Assembly: GCA_033782935.1 (NCBI GenBank)
Contig: JAWQEG010000477.1
Span: 1,426,001 to 1,490,000, forward strand
Reading direction: 5' to 3'
DNA length: 64,000 bases
Source: Petrolisthes cinctipes
Lineage: Eukaryota > Arthropoda > Malacostraca > Decapoda > Porcellanidae
Of the stretch, positions 61,306-64,000 are shown piece by piece. The notes beneath the pieces were generated by a model that did not search any database, had not been told where the DNA came from, and saw only the letters and a program-made list of their open reading frames with translations. Every line of letters starts with the position of its first letter. Within the stretch, counting starts at the first letter, position 1. A program made the position numbers and the translations under genes.

Positions 61306-63112
61306 GTGTTAGAGTCTTTATAAAATACAGGCCAAAAACATACTGAAAATCGATCTTTTAGATGCCCAAAAGTCGATATGTGCATGCATCTTCTGTACCC
61401 GTTTATATCTCAAATTCTGGCCCTAAACACCCGAAAATTCGATATTTTGGGGTCCCAGAAGCGATCTGTACATGCCTACTCCGTGTTAGAGTATTTTCAA
61501 AATTCAGGCCCAAAACATGCTGAAAATCGATATTTTTGGTGCCCAAAGTCAATATGTGCATGTATCTTCTGTACCCGTTTATATCTCAAATTCAGGCTCA
61601 AAACACCCGAAAATTCAATATTTTGGGGTCCCAGAAGCAATCTGTACATGCCTACTCAGTGCTAGAATATTTTCAAAATATAGGCTAAAAACATGCTAAA
61701 AATCGATCTTTTAGGTGCCAAAAAGTCGATATCTCAAATTCAGTCCCAAACACCCGAAAATTCGATATTTAGGGGTCCCAGAAGCGATCTGTACATGCCT
61801 ACTCCGTGTTAGAGTATTTTCAAAATACAGGCCAAAAACATACTGAAAATCGATCTTTTAGGTGCCCAAAAGTCGATATGTGAATGCATCTTCTCTACCC
61901 GTTTATATCTCAAATTCTGGCCCTAAACACCCGAAAATTCGATATTTTGGGGTCCCAGAAGCGATCTGTACATGCCTACTCCGTGTTAGAGTATTTTCAA
62001 AATTCAGGCCCAAAACATGCTGAAAATCGATATTTTTGGTGCCCAAAGTCAATATGTGCATGTATCTTCTGTACCCGTTTATATCTCAAATTCAGGCTCA
62101 AAACACCCGAAAATTCAATATTTTGGGGTCCAAGAAGCAATCTGTACAATGCTAGAATATTTTCAAAATATAGACTAAAAACATGCTAAAAATCGATCTT
62201 TTAGGTGCCAAAAAGTCGATATCTCACATTCAGTCCCAAAACACCCGAAAATTCGATATTTAGGGGTCCCAGAAGCGATCTGTACATGCCTACTCCGTGT
62301 TAGAATATTTTCAAAATACATGCTCAAAACATACTGAAAATCGATCTTTTAGGTGCACAAAAGTCGATATGTGCATGCATCTTCAGTACCCGTTTATATC
62401 TCAAATTCAGGCTCAAAACACCCGAAAATTCGATATTTTGGGGTCCCAGAAGCGATCTGTACATGCCTATTCCGTGTTAGAGTATTTTCAAAATTCAGGC
62501 CCAAAACATGCTGAAAATCGATATTTTTGGTGCCCAAAGTCAATATGTGCATGTATCTTCTGTACCCGTTTATATCTCAAATTCAGGCTCAAAACACCCG
62601 AAAATTCAATATTTTGGGGTCCCAGAAGCAATCTGTACATGCCTACACAGTGCTCGAATATTTTCAAAATATAGGCTAAAAACATGCTAAATATCGATCT
62701 TTTAGATGCCAAAAAGTCGATATCTCAAATTCAGTCCCAAAACACCCGAAAATTCGATATTTTGGGGTCCCAGAAGCGATTTGTACATGCCTACTCCGTG
62801 TTAGAGTATTTTCAAAATTCAGGCCCAAAACATGCTGAAAATCGATCTTTTAGGTGCACAAAAGTCGATATGTGCATGCATCTTCAGTACCCGTTTATAT
62901 CTCAAATTCAGGCTCAAAACACCCGAAAATTCAATATTTTGGGGTCCCAGAAGCAATCTGTACAATGCTAGAATATTTTCAAAATATAGACTAAAAACAT
63001 GCTAAAAATCGATCCTTTAGGTGCCAAAAAGTCGATATCTCAAATTCAGTCCCAAAACACCCGAAAATTCGATATTTAGGGGTCCCAGAAGCGATCTGTA
63101 CATGCCTACTCC
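61306..63112 (+). repeat. Irregular trimers with 10-bp deletions
   Basis: The order is A1 B1 C1 (61306; C1 lacks one A and is 147 bp), A1 B1(-10) C1 (61806), A2 with A1-like tail B1 C1 (62297) and BA(-10) C1 (62798). The deletion junctions here read TGTACAATGCTAG. The first bases of A1 at 61306 read TTAGAGTCTTTATAAAAT, as at 57318. Confidence 0.9.
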
Positions 63113-64000
63113 GTGTTAGAGTATTTTCAAAATATATGCTCAAAACATACTGAAAATCGAACTTTTAGGTGCACAAAAGTCGATATGTGCATGCATCTTC
63201 AGTACCCGTTTATATCTCAAATTCAGGCTCAAAACACCCGAAAATTCGATATTTTGGGGTCCCAGAAGCGATCTGTACATGCCTACTCCGTGTTAGAGTA
63301 TTTTCAAAATTCAGGCTCAAAACATACTGAAAATCGATCTTTTAGGTGCACAAAAGTCGATATGTGCATGCATCTTCAGTACCCGTTTATATCTCAAATT
63401 CAGGCTCAAAACACCCGAAAATTCAATATTTTGTGGTCCCAGAAGCAATCTGTACATGCCTACACAGTGTTAGAATATTTTCAAAATATAGGCTAAAAAC
63501 ATGCTAAAAATCGACATTTTAGGTGCCAAAAAATCGATATCTCAAATTCAGTCCCAAAACACCCGAAAATTCGATATTTAGAGGTCCCAGAAGGTATCTG
63601 TACATGCCTACTCCGTGTTAGAGTATTTTCAAAATACAGGCCAAAAACATACTGAAAATCGATCTTTTAGGTGCCCAAAAGTCAATATGTGCATGTATCT
63701 TCTGTACCCGTTTATATCTCAAATTCAGGCTCAAAACACCCGAAAATTCAATATTTTGGGGTCCCAGAAGCAATCTGTACATGCCTACTCAGTGCTAGAA
63801 TATTTTCAAAATATAGGCTAAAAACATGCTAAAAATCGACATTTTAGGTGCCAAAAAATCGATATCTCAAATTCAGTCCCAAAACACCCGAAAATTCGAT
63901 ATTTAGAGGTCCCAGAAGGTATCTGTACATGCCTACTCCGTGTTAGAGTATTTTCAAAATACAGGCCAAAAACATACTGAAAATCGATCTTTTAGGTGCC
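63113..64000 (+). repeat. Right edge: mosaics and a cut A1 monomer
   Basis: The order is A2 with A1-like tail (63113), an A2 mosaic with AATTCAGGCTCAAAAC front (63290), C2 (63467; starts GTGTTAGAATATT), an A1/B mosaic of 177 bp (63615-63791), C2 (63792-63939) and the first 61 bases of A1 (63940-64000). The array continues beyond the window. Confidence 0.9.

Larger units (their letters stand above)
1..64000 (+). repeat. Satellite DNA array with higher-order repeat structure, whole window
   Basis: Every stretch from the first to the last base aligns to one monomer family in one orientation, roughly 380 monomers by spacing. Monomer classes are A (177 bp), B (176 bp) and C (148 bp), normally ordered A-B-C (501 bp), with two alternating flavours giving 1002 bp. 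No interruption longer than a few bases occurs, and both edges cut through monomers, so the array extends past the window. Homogeneous oriented arrays with HORs are typical of eukaryotic centromeric or pericentromeric heterochromatin. The location is inferred, and the satellite family and species are not recognised. Confidence 0.98.

Noticed and set aside
1..64000. CRISPR array or other prokaryotic direct-repeat system
   Set aside because: The units are 148 to 177 bp with no unique spacers, and all intervening sequence is itself repeat.
1..64000. Tandem array of rRNA, tRNA, snRNA or histone genes
   Set aside because: The unit is too short for rRNA or histone genes. I see no tRNA boxes, no snRNA-like conserved blocks and no Pol III terminator pattern tied to the unit.
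1..64000. Known alpha satellite or another well-known centromeric satellite
   Set aside because: The monomer is near 171-180 bp like many centromeric satellites, but I see no resemblance in sequence to alpha satellite or to other satellites I can recall. Length alone is not evidence of homology.

Overview
The whole 64 kb window is a single, uninterrupted, head-to-tail satellite DNA array on one strand. I found no gene, RNA gene, transposon, CRISPR array or unique-sequence interval. The organism is a eukaryote, because only eukaryotic (peri)centromeric, subtelomeric or B-chromosome heterochromatin normally carries arrays of this size and regularity. I do not recognise the satellite family and cannot assign a lineage. 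A centromeric or pericentromeric location is an inference.

The array has four nested levels. (1) The oldest unit is a half-unit of about 88 bp. Each full monomer consists of two diverged half-units, and in one hand alignment 57 of 88 positions match. (2) Three monomer classes are built from these: A (177 bp = 89+88), B (176 bp = 88+88) and C (148 bp = 60+88). C is a full monomer that lost 29 bp from its first half between two ATAT tetranucleotides. (3) A-B-C makes a 501-bp trimer in two flavours. Their alternation A1-B1-C1-A2-B2-C2 gives a 1002-bp higher-order repeat (HOR). (4) Local tandem duplications of 825, 1001, 1502, 1680, 2005, 2181, 3830 and 4186 bp are laid over this.

Layout: 1-7516 is mostly the canonical 1002-bp HOR, with two 825-bp units lacking A1. 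7517-21357 carries A1/B1 mosaic monomers ('X') and a C2 subtype reading CATAACAC (C2'), in 1502-bp and 3830-bp duplications. 21358-27398 holds a 1680-bp tandem duplication and the first B1/A2 mosaic monomers ('BA'). 27399-39455 is a chain of 2005-bp and 2181-bp super-units plus a second 1680-bp duplication. 39456-49211 is a scrambled continuation with BA monomers. 49212-64000 is marked by a 10-bp deletion at the B/C boundary, nested duplications and the most irregular order. These domains suggest unequal crossing-over and gene conversion acting locally.

Long open frames across A-B or A-BA-B arise because 177 is a multiple of three. They start at a GTG inside the repeat and stop at the TAG in GTGCTAG of each C monomer. 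I regard none as a gene. Monomer starts are given at the GTG of GTGTTAG or GTGCTAG, and the tiles below cover the window end to end.
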